In this document: positions 46,907-59,334 of the stretch, piece by piece
How positions within the stretch are numbered: the stretch's first letter is position 1
Layout of the letters: each line of letters begins with the position of its first letter
Source: Ciborinia camelliae
Lineage: Eukaryota > Ascomycota > Leotiomycetes > Helotiales > Sclerotiniaceae
DNA: 64,000 bases
Reading direction: 5' to 3'
Assembly (NCBI GenBank): GCA_025890175.1
Contig: JANPYM010000003.1
Coordinates: forward strand, 1,647,795-1,711,794
The notes under the pieces: model-generated
The model's input: only the letters and a program-made list of their open reading frames with translations
Databases searched by the model: none
What the model was told of the DNA's origin: nothing
Program-made: the position numbers and the translations under genes

Positions 46907-48743
46907 ATGCGCATTTCCTGGATCATCGCTTTACCTGGACTTGTGTCAATTGTGTCGGCGCTGGCAATCCAAAAACGAGATGCAGACTTTTACAGCGTGC
47001 GCACGAAGCTGCATAAGGATATGAGTGGGAGAAGAGGTGATCCAAGCGGGAAATATTTTCGTGAGTTTCCCACGTTTCTCTAAAAAAACTTTATTATGGT
47101 GGCCGCGATGCGGGTCTGTTCGGGTCTGTACGGGCTGTCCGCCTGTCAACCTGTCAGGTCCATGGTAGTTTATTTAGTCGAAACCTTACTGATGGATCGT
47201 CCTTGACAGATGAGAGTGTGTATGTATTTGACAATTCAACCCAAGGCTGAAAACGAAAGACTTTGACAAATTACTGCGGAATTGCATGCTAACGGTATGA
47301 GGTTGATAGCTTCCATCCACATTACGATGGCCGGTATGTAATTTCCTGCGAGAAAATCATGGTAAACAGTGACAGAACCTAATATTTCTTATACAGATTT
47401 GCCGACAGGCAATTGGGATATAGAGAACGCAGACAAGCACTTTCGAACCTCATTCAAACCTACTTAGCTACCTTCTCAGATATCGGGGTGGAAACATGGC
47501 TCATGCATGGCACTTTACTGGGTTGGTGGTGGAATCGTAAGGTAGGAATAACACTCGAAATGCACTCAAAACATTCAAAAGTCTCACGTCTTTAGATTTT
47601 ACCATGGGATTCCGACTCCGATGTCCAAGTATCCGAAACCTCAATGCACTTCCTCGCCTCTTACTACAATATGACAGTCTTTCACTATAAAACCCCACGT
47701 ATTCCAGAAGGTCGAGATTATATGCTAGAGGTCAACCCTCATTACCTTAACAGGGAGCAATCGGACAAGTTGAACGTCATTGATGCGCGATGGGTTGATA
47801 CTACGAGTGGATTGTTCATTGACATTACAACTGCGAGATACAACTATACACACCCAGCCGGAGAAGGAATGATGAGCTGCAAGGATGGTCATGAATATCG
47901 GGTAATTCATTTCGAAAACAGTTAGATGCACTGTGCTAATAATCATAGGACACCTACATCTTCCCATTGCGAGACACATTCTTTGAGGGCGCGCCAGCTA
48001 AAATTCCATTTGCGTATAAAGAAATTTTGGAAGCAGAATACCATGAGAAAGCGCTGACCTTGACGGATTTTGAGGGGTATGTCTCATGAAGCTGTAATAT
48101 TAATCCTCGAATTTCTCCGCTAACTAACGCATAAAGCCATCACTTCGATGATGATAAGATGGAATGGATTCCTGTGAAGCAAGACATTCAAATACCAATG
48201 GGACAACTACAGCCGAAAACCGATGCCCAGAAAGCAGAGGAGGCCAAGCAAGCCGCAGAAAATGCGAAGAAATTGGCGGACGTAAAGAAAGCGGAGGAAG
48301 CAAAGAAAAAGAAAGCGGAGGAAGAAAAGAAAGCGGCGGAATCAAAGAAAGTGGAGGAATCAAAGAAAGCTGCCGAGGAAGCGAAAGGGAAAGCGACGAA
48401 ACTTCATGGAGCACAGAAAGCTACAGAAGAGGCTAAAGAGAAAGCTAAGCAAAAAGCCGCAGAGAACGTTCAACAAAATGATACACCACCTGTAAGCAAA
48501 CAGCCAGTCAAAGAAGAAGAACGCCAGCCACAATCCCATGGTGCATCCGAACCTCCACCAGCTCAACGAGCCGCAGAGAAGAAGATATTCACCGCAGCAG
48601 AGAAAAAGGCAAATCAAGCACAAAAAGCTGAAGAAAAGCGCAAACAGGACGAGCAAAAAGCCGCCGATGCGAAAAAGAAAAACGAGGAGAAGATGAAAGG
48701 GGAAGTCAAGAAAGCCGAAAATTCAGCACCATCTACTTCATAA
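46907..48743 (+). CDS. LicD-domain protein, Mnn4-like (mannosylphosphorylation)
   Basis: Exons: 46907..47060, 47210..47219, 47310..47333, 47397..47541, 47596..47901, 47949..48076, 48137..48743; total 457 residues. An N-terminal signal or anchor (MRISWIIALPGLVSIVSALA) leads to KYFHESVFHPHYDGRF, encoded across three junctions, one around a 10-nt exon. The LicD core follows: ETWLMHGTLLGWWWNRK, ILPWDSDSDVQVSE (DxD-type residues) and GLFIDITTARYNY. The C-terminal about 190 residues are a Lys/Glu/Ala-rich coil (repeated KKAEEAK). Yeast Mnn4 also joins a LicD domain to a KKKKEEEE tail and is needed to transfer mannosyl-phosphate to glycans in the Golgi. The same secretory-pathway role is inferred here. 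Confidence 0.88.
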
Positions 48744-50298
48744 CCGTCAAATCCTTTCAAATGGTCGATATATCCAGTCACTTTCCGGCAATCGATTTAC
48801 GCCTGGCATTTCTGCATTAACTCGGGACACGACAAAGATGTCGAGGTTTAGAGCCAATTTACAGGATATTAGTTTTCTACCCTTCGTTTCATTTCATTAT
48901 GTTCGCGAAACGGTTTTTATCTCTGCATTGCATTTTCTTCATTATATCATACGATTTTCTTCAATAGTTCTGCTCCCATCTGGGCGCTTGAAATCTAGCA
49001 ACGAAGGAGTTTATGGATTCAAATGATCAAGAAATGGGAGAACAAATAGTATATGGAAAAAAGGGCGCGCTAATGTTAGAGCGTCTGCATATAGTTGGCA
49101 TCTGAATTGGCGTTATATTCCCCTCCCAATATATGGGAAAGTATTGTATAAGATTTGAAAATTATAATGATGGCGCAAGGAGTTGGCTGGATCCTCCTGT
49201 GTTGATTTGGGGGTCTTCGTTGGATTGGTTAGTTGGCGCATTGTTACAACTGCTTGAATAGGAAGAATTTTCCAAACTTGGACCCTGCTCGTACCAAATT
49301 TTCTATTTATGATTGATTACCTATATATATGCAACAATATATGAGGGAGGAACAGTGACATTCTGGACTGGACTGGACTGGACTGGGCCCTTTTGCTGCA
49401 AGTGCCACAATCTACCTTCAAATTCTGTACAATACTGTACTTGGAGAGTTGGTAAATCTAAAGAAAGGCTGCAAGCGCAATCTCAAACCCTTCCATATAC
49501 CATAGCTATTTGATCCGAGCATGTTTATAACTTTGTAAAGCAATCGAGTAAGAGATCTTTTCCCATTTGACTACACGATTCAATACGATACTAGGTACTG
49601 TGTACTATGTACTCCAGATATCCATTATCTGGAGTATGGATCCGAGTATATACTAGGTAGGTATGTTTAAAGCGGCCAATTGATATACTTCTATCAATAT
49701 CCATGCAATGGATCATCTCGTCATACGATGAAAGTATGCCAAATTGCAAATGAAGAGGAACATCTGCCAAGCCTCCGCTCCCTAGGAAGATCCCCGCCGA
49801 TTCACGTTGAGTTTATGTGGATCCTTCATTAAAATACCTACCTAGCGGTGCCTAATAAAGTCTAGCTCGGGAACAGGGATTGAGTGATAGATTTCGCAAA
49901 ACCTTGCGGGACCCTTCAAATTCCCTTCTCTGGTCGAATTGTCGATAGACTCGATAAGGTGCGAGAGTGGGGGGGAAGGGATTTATTTTCTTGCTTATCA
50001 AATCATCGATCGACCATGATGTTGCCTTTTTTTTTTCTCCAAAAATATGGGGTTGGGGTTGGGGCTGTCACTTGTGGGTGGACAATGGACAATCATGACA
50101 ATAATGGACATGTGGAAATCAATGGTGGGTGGACTCGTGGAATAATGTCAAGTTGTTCCCGAGTCCCCAATTCCCATATACTTTTTTATCTACAATCTTC
50201 AAGGGCTAAAAGTAACCTTACCTAGGTACGCTTTCATTTCATTCTTTATATTTACTTTATACTTTATGATCAATTGAAATTTTGGTGCTATTTTGGCT
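48744..50298. other. Intergenic, 1.55 kb
   Basis: It holds (GGACT)n at 49362-49385, a long T run near 50027, and TACCTAGGTA-type motifs near 49648 and 50218. No gene seen. Confidence 0.5.
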
Positions 50299-52464
50299 AT
50301 GTCTAGTAAGCATCAACCCCTTCATCCTCTCCAACGGGGAAAAATCTGGTAAGAAAATTTCAAAGCTAATTTTGGTTGCAAAATAGCTTCCAACGGTGAA
50401 GCTTCTACCGGCCAACCACAAATCCTTCCCATCCCCGAACGAAGAAATTCACAATATGAAGATCCGCACGGCACGGGCTTAGGAGTAGGAGATACCCAAC
50501 CTCGTCGACGCTCCAATGTTTCTGGGCGTCTGGCTTTTCGCGATAGTATCCGTGCCGAGGATCTTGAGAGTTTGACGAGGACGGCGAGTGCTATTAGTGG
50601 ACATCAGGATGCTTATCTTGAATCGCATGGCGAGGTATTGAGAGAGGGGGAAAGGGATATTCAACATACCACGATTTCATTTCCCAAGGCTGCAAAACCA
50701 GGCCCCATTACTACGATAAGGGAATTACCTAGCGAATTGAACACGCCATATGCGACACGGCCTCCTTCTCCTTCTTCGGTTGCAAATACCCCGGGTCCGC
50801 ATCCTCGTCGAAATGGACATGGCACCGAAGCGGGGACCGGCGCCAGCACTCCACGCGAATATTTTGAACTACAAATGGAAGAATCGTCGAGGAATTTGGC
50901 GGAAATTTCATACCCTGATATTGGCAGCGTGAAGAGTTTCCGGGGAGCTCTCATCTTATTAACCACATGCGGAGCGCAGCTCATGGATAATGTTTTTATG
51001 ACGGGGGTTAATATCAGTTTACCGGCCATCCAGAAGGAGTTCGGGGCCAAAGCAAGTGATTTGCAATGGTTAATCAGTGCATACACACTAACCTTTGGGG
51101 GGTTTCTCTTGTTGGCTGGAGTGTTAAGTGATAGATTTGGAAGGAAACTGATTTTCTGCATCGGGATGCTGTGGATATCTCTTTGGACCATCGCGAATGG
51201 GTTTGCGACGTCATTTATCCAACTTGCGATTTTCCGCGCCCTTCAAGGGATCGGAGCCGCGATGACGGTCCCTTCGGCCGTGGGAATTATTTCCTCGTAT
51301 TTTGTGGCCAAGGATCGTACGATTGCGTTGTCGTTCTTCGCCGCTTCTGGCGCCGTGGGCTTCTGCGCGGGACTTATCTTTGGAGGGTTCTTGACGGGGA
51401 GTCTGGGGTGGAGATATCTCTTCTACGTCTCTGCTGCTCTGACGGGTTCGTTGGGGGTATTGGGACAGTTTATTCTACCGAAGGATCGGTTGGAGGGCCA
51501 GGAGAAACCGAGTTTGGATTTACTGGGAGCGGGATTGTCGACGGGTGGCCTTATTCTGCTTTCCTTCGTTCTGTCGAGTGGCGGTGTGTATGGGTGGAGT
51601 AAAGCTTTCATCATCGTTTTACTCATCCTTTCGGTGGCCGTCTTGGGCATTTTTCTCTATGTGGAGAAGAGAGCTTCGCATCCCATCATGCCGCTTTCTC
51701 TTTGGAAAATTCAAAATTTCGCCGCCTTGTGGATTTCGGGTTTCGGTATGTCTGATCTATATTTACTCCTTTTCCTTTTTCCCTCCTTCACCCCCTTCTC
51801 TGATTTAAATTTCATCTACTAATACAGCCCCCGAAAAGTATGCTACGGCGGTTACCAAACAGTCCTCTATTACATCGTGCTCATCGCGCAAGAAGTAAAC
51901 CGTCTCTCCCCCGGCACCACAGCTCTCTATTTCCTGCCCATGGGCGCAACGGGCTTCATCTTCTCCATGACCGTTGGCAAGATCCTCGAACGGTACGACA
52001 CGAAAAAAGTGCTGCTCCTGGGCATGCTCATGATGATGACGGCGCCGATCCCCGCGGCGCTCCTCACATCGACGTCGACGAGTTTCTGGACGCACGTGCT
52101 CCCGACGTCGCTGCTGGTCGTCGCGGCCGTCACCATCGTCTACTGTTCCTGCACCATCATCCTCCTCAGCAGCGTGCCCGTCAGCGTCAAGAGCCTCTGT
52201 GGCGGCATGATCAACACGGCGTTTCAGATCGGGTCTGGCGTCGGTCTCGCCCTCAGTAGCGCCATCGTCCAGGCCGTCGATACGAATCATGGCAAGGGCA
52301 GCATCGAACAGTATAGTACGGGCCTTTGGTTCTGTGTCGCGTTTGGTGGCGTCGGGTTCGTGGCGAGTGCGTTTGGGGTGAGGAATTCGACGGCTAGTGG
52401 GTTTGGGGCGAGGAGAGGGGGTGGGGGTGGGGTGGGGATGCACTTCGTTAGGTTGGGGAGGTGA
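50299..52464 (+). CDS. MFS transporter, DHA2 (14-TM) drug:H+ antiporter type
   Basis: Exons 50299..50305, 50387..51745 and 51839..52464 give 663 residues. The first coding exon is only 7 nt (ATGTCTA) and is chosen because it is the one start I found that enters the long frame in phase. About 150 polar residues precede TM1. Fourteen hydrophobic segments follow, with LQWLISAYTLTFGGFLLLAG and the motif-A loop GVLSDRFGRK, plus the antiporter-type segment near FAASGAVGFCAGLIFGGFL. By family it exports small toxic compounds or metabolites at the plasma membrane in exchange for protons; substrate unknown. The second intron uses AAAAG (51838) as acceptor, just past a TACAG that would break the frame. 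The last exon is much more GC-rich than the rest of the gene. Confidence 0.85.
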
Positions 52465-52484
52465 GTTAGGATGTGGGGGGAGGA

Positions 52485-52552
52485 GGGGGGAGGGGGTTGT
52501 AATGCAATTTAATNNNNNNNNNNGGGGGGAGGGGGTTGTAATGCAATTTAAT
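52485..52552. repeat. Overlapping contig ends around second 10-N gap
   Basis: The 29 bases at 52485..52513, just left of the N run (52514..52523), recur exactly at 52524..52552. The gap is therefore an unmerged overlap, as at 29410. Confidence 0.88.
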
Positions 52553-53990
52553 GTTAAATGAGAAAATGAGAAAATGTTTGATGGATGGGTAGATGGATAA
52601 GTCATCCGGGATATGAAATTTACAGCACCTATGCTTTTTGGATATACAAATGAATGAATGGATGGATGAATAAATAGATGACAATTTTGTTCTAAAGTTT
52701 CGATAGATTTAGATTTGAGATTTGAGATGTAGAACCCTGGAGAGGTTTACATACCTACCTACCTATTTACTTGAAGATCCGTTCCAAGGAAGGGAAGGTG
52801 GTGTGAATGAATAATGAAATGAATGAATGGATGAATGGATCTATACTTATGATGTGCGTACGTATTAAGGTACCCCAGCCTTAGGTATCTAAAATTCTAG
52901 GCCCCTACCTACCTACCTACCTACCTAGGTACTACTGAAGAATCATGATATAAAATTGAAATTAATCATCATGCATTGAATGAGTTAATCAGGTGGGTGT
53001 GCGGTTCGAAAGTAATTGCAAATCTCACGTCAAGAACGGATCACGCAAGCCCTTGGAGGTACCGAGATGCCAGATCAAGAGATCCATCCCGTCAAGATTT
53101 TTACTTTCAAAGATTCCATTTTCAGTGTGGTGTGTGTATATTTCCAAATCTCAACCAAGCAACGACAACGACAATGACAACAACAACCATCCATCATCCA
53201 TTCCCATAATAATTCTATGCACAAAAAGCAAAAAAAAAAAGAGAAAGAGAAAAAAAACAGAAAAAGCAAGTAACAATCCCGATTCCCCTCAACCAAAACT
53301 CCTAGGCCCATGAGATAGATGTATAAACAGGGGGGGAAAAACCTTTGGTCCCAATCTCAAGAACCCTCCAATGCATATATCTATGCATGCAATATCCGTA
53401 CTCGTGTAATCATTAAGATAATACAGTATCCCTTCCTTCCGCCTTTGTACCAGAGAAAGAACGGCAATAATTAAGCAATTAATCCCCGTCCGTCTGGCCG
53501 CATATATAAAATGAAGGCCAATCCAATTCTTGCGCCGGAGCCCAAAGAGATCGCCACCATGTGTGATATGTCCAATGGTTTGCGTGTATTGGTTATGGAC
53601 AAGTGGAGATAAAAGCTAATGCAAAATAAAAGAGAGAATTAGCAGAAGTACTCCATGAAGTTCGTTTAGTTTATGTACGTGTTGTTGTAATAAAAGTGGT
53701 CGTTTATCGTGAGAAGGGCCCGAATCAATAATTACAGGCCCATTCTGGTTTATGTAAGTTCGATCGATACTATCGATACGAAAAGAAAGGTTGCTTGCTT
53801 CTAATTGGGAAAGGTAGCAAAAGTCTCCGTTTCCCAATGGTTTTGAAAGGCGTTGGCGATTTTTAAGGCAAGACGATTGTATTGAGGGGAAGGTTCGAAA
53901 CTCGATGGTTGAATGAGTTCCATGGACACGGCCATTCATATCTGGAAATTTGAGCCACACGAGGAAAGTAATCGAACATCTCAAGGTCGA
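52553..53990. other. Intergenic
   Basis: It has GAATGAATGGATG-type low-complexity stretches, a (CTAC)n run ending in CTAGGTA at 52906-52931, and poly-A-rich sequence near 53230. No gene seen. Confidence 0.5.
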
Positions 53991-56963
53991 TCACCCCTCA
54001 AACTCATCATCTCCATCCTCGTCATCACCACCTTCCATCGCTGTTCTCAAATCAATGACACTTTTTCGAACCCTCTTGCCTAATGTGATGGGGCTTCTTG
54101 GATCAGCCAAAGCTTGGTATCTTTCGTATTCCGTTGCTGGCATATTCAACTCATCTTCATCTTCATCCTCGTCATCCTCGTCAGCATTATCAGCATTTCG
54201 AATGGCTTTTGGTGCCCTACGGGCACGAGTGCTGGGTTCACGAGGTGGAAGAATTCTTGCAAGAGGACCTTTGGCCTTCTTGTTTACCTTGGTCTTAGGC
54301 GATGAGGCGGATATAAAGTGAGGTCCCTCTGAAGGTGTGGACAATGATTTGCTAGGACGACCTTTGCGAGCCTTTTTGGTAGGGGAGGCAACTGGCGCTT
54401 CGGTAACGGCGTCAGATGTTCGCTTGCGCTTAGTTCGGGATGATGGTGGTGAAATAATTGGATGAACGGCAGGTGTTGCTTCCTTTTTAATGAATGGTTC
54501 GTGTGACGGTTCCGCTTCCTCGTTCTCCTGGATTGTTGCCTGTTTTCCACGTGGCTTCCGGACCTTTGGTAATTGACAAGTGGCGACAGGAGCTTCACTC
54601 GATCCACTATTACGCTTCCCTCGTACAACCTTGGGAGATTCTTGGGTCGAGACAGATTTTTCTAAAGATGCAGCTGTACGATTTCGAGTAGCTATTCGAG
54701 TTTCACGTGTTAGGGTTTGCTCACGGGTGGAAGAACGGTTGTTTTGAGGATTACCGTAAGAAGAAATAGTTGACTCTGACGATGAGCTGTCGGGCCTTGA
54801 ATTAATAGCCTCAGTTACTTGTGAGTCGGAATCCTCATCGTGTTCGGTAGTTGGCAGGATTGCATCCTCTTCTTCAGTTTCGGCACTTGGATCCATATTA
54901 GCTTCCTTCTTGACTCGACTACCGGACTTGGCTGACTTGGCTGACTTGGCTAACTTGGCTGGCTTGGCTGGTTGCTTCTTTGATTTAGCGACTTTGGCTC
55001 TTAGCTTTACAGGGGGTACGATGGCTGCAGGCGTCTCGAATGGCGCTGTAGTAACTTCTTCTGCGGGGGTTATAACGTCAACAACAGCCACAGGAGCAGG
55101 AACAGGAAGCGGATGCTTCCGTGGCCTACCACCTGCATGCTTCTTTTTCACAACCGGTTCAACTGGCAATTCTTCGGCGATCTGATTGACAAGTGATTCG
55201 GCCGATTGCTGCAATTGTTCCTGTTCGGCCGGCAAAAGTTGTCGAGAAATATCTTCGTCTTTTACAGCATAATCTTCCGGTGTTGGCTCATCTTCGCCTG
55301 AGGCAAGTTGAACATCCTTGAGCTTTGAGAGAGATTTCGGCGGCCTTCCAATGGGCTTTCCAGATGGAAAAGTTCTCCTGACTGGGGTTTGACTTCGGCT
55401 TTGCTTTCGAGAAGTCTTCGATAACTCTCCAATAGCATCATCAAGTACTCGGATCTTCCGTTGTCTTTTTGCTGGTAAACTATCCGATTCATCCTCTGGT
55501 GTACTCTGGTCGTACATTTTCCTAGTCGCCATTCGTTGAGCTCGACCACTTCTACCTTCACCCATATCCACTTCACCAAAACCACGCTTTCTAGAGGCTG
55601 TCGGAATTGGCTGCGCACCGAGATGTTTTGGATGGGAAGAATATTCGAAACCGTATACATCTGCTTGCTTCACATCGTCCCACTTCGTGGGATCCATCAA
55701 ACGTCCAGCCTTTCTTTTCTCGGCTTCTATCTCTTCTTTGGTTAATTTGATCTCAGGCAGCGGCTCATTGAGAAGTTTTGGCTTATTTGACTCTTTCAGT
55801 TCCTTTTGTAAAAGCCTTTGCTTCTCTTGTTCTCTGGCGAGAGCTTGCTTCTGAAGTTTTGACCTGAATTGTGGGTCCCGAAGGCTTTCGAGACGTAGGC
55901 GAAATTCATCATCTTCCTCAAACTCTTTCATCAAAGTCGTCCATTCTGGAACCTTGAATTTTAATTGAACGGCCCAATCTTTTGCCATAGCTACCAGGTC
56001 ATCTCTTTCCAATTGCTCGGCAATTTTGTCTGCCTCTTCTACGGCTTTCTCGGCTTCTTTTTCGATTTGAAGTCGTTCTTTCTCTTGAGATTCATATGCA
56101 TAAATTTCTTCATCAATTGCATCAAACTCTTTTTGCCAAGCGGACAAAACATTCTATAGGAGTGGTTAGTCGTCGTGTTCTGCCCCACGCAGTATTGATG
56201 CCCAAGATGTGAAATGTGAATTGATACGAAAATTGGAGGCTATGAAGCAGCGACGGGGACTTACTGTACTAACAATCTCAACCCTTTTGTACAATTCGTC
56301 ATATGACATTTCGCTGGGATTCTTGAGGTATTTTTCAAAATGTGAGATGGGCGGAAGTTTAGGATATTTGAACTTAAGGCCGATATCCGGATCATTGATG
56401 TCTACATCATGTTCCTCATGACCTTCGATTTGATCATAGTAGTCGAATGCGGATTTCGGATCGATATATGGTTGAATCAGATCATGATCTTTCGAATTTA
56501 AATCTTCGTCATCGGCATGAGCAATAGTAGGCTCTTGGGCTGCATTATAGTCAAAATGCAAATCTGCTTTTGGCCCATCTCCATTAGACAAATATTTCGA
56601 TGCAGCAATGGCTATTCCAGGCGACGTAGGAGGTGGTGATAAAGAACTACCCGAAGTAGTAACAGTTCCTACTGATTCCGCAGTGGATGGTCGACTGCAT
56701 GCAGCCACGTGACGACGAAAGTCCTACATATATTATTATGAATATGAAACGATTGACGTCAAGGGAGAGGGAGTATATAAAGATTGACTTACTGCCTCTG
56801 ATAGTTCTGCAAAGGTATTACTGCAATTGGGACAGGTTGGCGTTGAGGAAAATGAAGTAAAAGAACTAGATGAAGTTTCTTGAGACTCGGAAGAAGCAAC
56901 TCCTTTCTCGATGGTAGAAGTAGAATCTTGAGTCGCAATAGGAGGAACCTTAATTCGCGCCAT
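53991..56963 (-). CDS. AT-hook nuclear protein with N-terminal CCHC-type zinc finger, 930 aa
   Basis: Exons 56963..56793, 56723..56265 and 56153..53991 close in phase 0. The start MARIKVPPIATQ was preferred over an upstream in-frame ATG. Residues about 45-70 hold CPNCSNTF followed across the first junction by DFRRHVAAC, a C-x2-C...H-x3-C zinc finger. Residues about 215-350 are a highly charged helical region (YAYESQEKERLQIEKEAEKA). AT-hook cores GRPPK (about 480), GRPRK (about 553) and GRPSK (about 809) lie in a long disordered basic/acidic region. The C-terminus has a poly-Asp/Glu run and a conserved-looking SPITLGKRVRKSVIDLRTAM. It is probably a chromatin-associated factor binding AT-rich DNA; the complex is unknown. 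It is divergent from MTC1. Confidence 0.8.
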
Positions 56964-57682
56964 GCTGAAGAGGATTGAAAAGTTTCCTCTGTGAATTGAT
57001 GACAAGAATATGAAACCAACACAGTTGTTGTGCTGGCTTCAACTCAAAGAGTTCGAGTTTTTGTCCACAGTTCTCGGACGTCAGTTTTGCAGCTGTAGAT
57101 GCAATGGGAAGAAAATGTGTACCAAAATAATTGAGGGTAGAGAGGTAAGAGGTACAAATTGAATTGGAAAAGTTATGTGAGGGTTAGCAAGAGAGCTCAA
57201 TGATCAATTACATGCTAATTTTATGACAGAAAGCAAATGTTGTTCAAAAGTATCGTTGTCGGTCAGATTCTCATTTTACTGCTTTAAAAAGGTTATTATG
57301 GATTTCGATTCAAGTTTGGGGTTCGGCTTGTAAAATGTTAGATGGCGCCTCAAATTGTGGCTCAACTGTGGCTGGAGCCAATCACCAGTGGTCACTAATG
57401 ATATTTCCGTATTATGAGGCTGCATTAGCCTTCACCCCATGTTATGGGTGTTTGGACCATATTTGCTTTATTAAACAACAACGACAAATAGAGCTTTGAA
57501 GAAGGGGGACAGATGACAATCAAGTGAATTAATATATATCATTTCTGTGGCATCATTTGACTATTTACGCAATCAACCTCAAATATACCTAGGTAAGGTA
57601 TTCCAACAGTCATCCAACCATTGATATTGATTGCATTGCTGCTGCTGGTCAATCAACAACAATCCCAATCTCAATCACCATC
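56964..57682. promoter_or_regulatory. Shared divergent promoter region
   Basis: 719 bp between two start codons pointing away from each other. It contains a CCAAT box at 57378-57382 and ATACCTAGGTAAGGTATT at 57585-57602. Bidirectional use is inferred from layout. Confidence 0.5.
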
Positions 57683-59334
57683 ATGGCTTCGAAGAAATCA
57701 AAGGCAGCTCCAACAGATGATGAATTGAATGAACTTTTGGAGGGGATTGATGATGTTAAAGTGAAAGCACCACCTTCTTCCAAGGGAGTATCAAAATCAC
57801 ATAAAACAAAACAACCATCTCAATCAGAACAGGATTTACTGGCGGAACTCGAAAACCTTGGAGCCCAACAGCCAAGTAGACCACATACACCTCGAATTCA
57901 ACAAGTGAAGCGTTCAAATACAGCAACCCCTCCCCCAGCTTCTCGCAGAAGTGAGGAAAGATCAAGCGAAGAGAAACCCACTTTACCTCGAAAGTCGGTT
58001 GACAGTACTCGATCATTTCATACTAGTTTTACCCCTTCAGCAACTAGTAGCGACCTTCAGGAAGCAGAAAAGAAAACGCCAATTGCTCAACCTGCTACTG
58101 AAGCCCCAGCAGCGAGTGGAGGATGGTCATGGGGAAGCGTCTTTGCAACAGCGACAGCGACAGCCAGTGCGGCGGTCAATCAAGCTCAGGCTGCAGTTAA
58201 GGAAATTCAACAAAACGAAGAAGCTAAACGATGGGCGGAACAAGTTAGAGGAAATGTTGGAGTTCTTAGAGGTTTTGGTAAGATTTTGATTTGATTAAAT
58301 GACAAGCAAGGAATGTGCTAATAAAAAGTGAAGGTGGTGAGTTGACATCAAGAGCTCTTCCAACCTTTACAAATATTCTTCATACTCTCGCACCACCTAT
58401 TTCATCCCACGAACGACTCCAAATCCACATCACCCATGATTTCATCGGGTATCCTTCTCTGGATCCTCTCATCTATTCTACATTTTCTCGTGTGATGGCT
58501 CAAGTCGAGGGAGGAGATTTACTTGTCATTCAACGTGGCCATGAATCAACAGCGCGTCGCGCATCCGAAGCTGGTTATACAGGAGGAAATGCAGGATGGA
58601 GCGATGGACCATGGTGGCGCGTAGGAACCGGTAATCGCGATATCGGCTCCGTGAAAGGACTCGTCGAAGGAACGAAGCTCGTCCGTGTAAGTGCGGAAGC
58701 CTATTCGAAGGAATATTTTGATGCGCATGGTGGATTAGAACTCGCAGCTCAACGAGCTACCGAAGATCTCAGCGAATCGAACCCAGTTCGCAGCAGCGAT
58801 ATCTTTATGGCCGTTCAAGCGATTTCTCATGAAGCACCAGAGGATTTGTTCCAAGGCGGTCCGGTAACAGAGAAAGAAGGAGGTGTGGTTGAAGATGAAC
58901 CGAAACCGGATGAATTAATCTCCTTCGCTATTTATCTCCAAGATCCAGTCCACGCAATTACCTTCTTCACGCTTACCCAAGCCATCCCAGCAAAATGGAT
59001 TCAATGGCTCGATGCTCCCGCTTCCCTAACCCCCGCGTCCCCATCATCGCCCTCAAAAGAAAAGAGCGGGTTCTTCGGTAAAGAATCTGAAGATGCGTAT
59101 ACAGGGCTACCAGAGGAAATCCAGCAAATTATAGAGAGTGGGGGAGTGGATCCCCGCGAATGGGTTGCGGAATGGGTGGAGGAAACGTTGAATTTGGGAG
59201 TGGGTGTTGTGGCGCAGAGATATGTGGCGAGGAGGATGGGGGTTGGTGAAGGGGGTATTGGAAAAGGGAAGGCGAGAATGGAGGAGGTACTTGGGGATGG
59301 CGGTGGGGAGGCGGCCCGGGCGGGGTTGATTTGA
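57683..59334 (+). CDS. MTC1: Maintenance of telomere capping protein 1 (MTC1)
   Basis: Exons 57683..58277 and 58334..59334; the intron of 56 bp has a GTGCTAAT branch region, and the total is 531 residues. The N-terminus DDELNELLEGIDDVK, followed by QDLLAELENLG, is typical of fungal MTC1, then a Ser/Pro/Thr-rich linker. The conserved body includes GGWSWGSVFATATATASAAV, WAEQVRGNVGVLRGFG, the junction into GGELTSRALPTFTNILHTLA, and IHITHDFIGYPSLDPLIYST. EWVAEWVEETLNLGVGVVAQ and YVARRMG lie near the end. In yeast MTC1 was named from genetic interaction with a telomere-capping mutant, and the protein has been linked to vesicle traffic. The biochemical role is not established. Confidence 0.88.

Noticed and set aside
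48124..48656. Minus-strand open frames opposite the Lys/Glu-rich tail of the Mnn4-like gene
   Set aside because: They are Leu/Ser/Phe-rich mirror frames of a low-complexity coding sequence.
51805..52605. 266-codon minus-strand open frame
   Set aside because: It is antisense to the GC-rich MFS exon, runs through the N gap and has Arg/Glu/His/Asp-biased composition typical of antisense GC-rich sequence.
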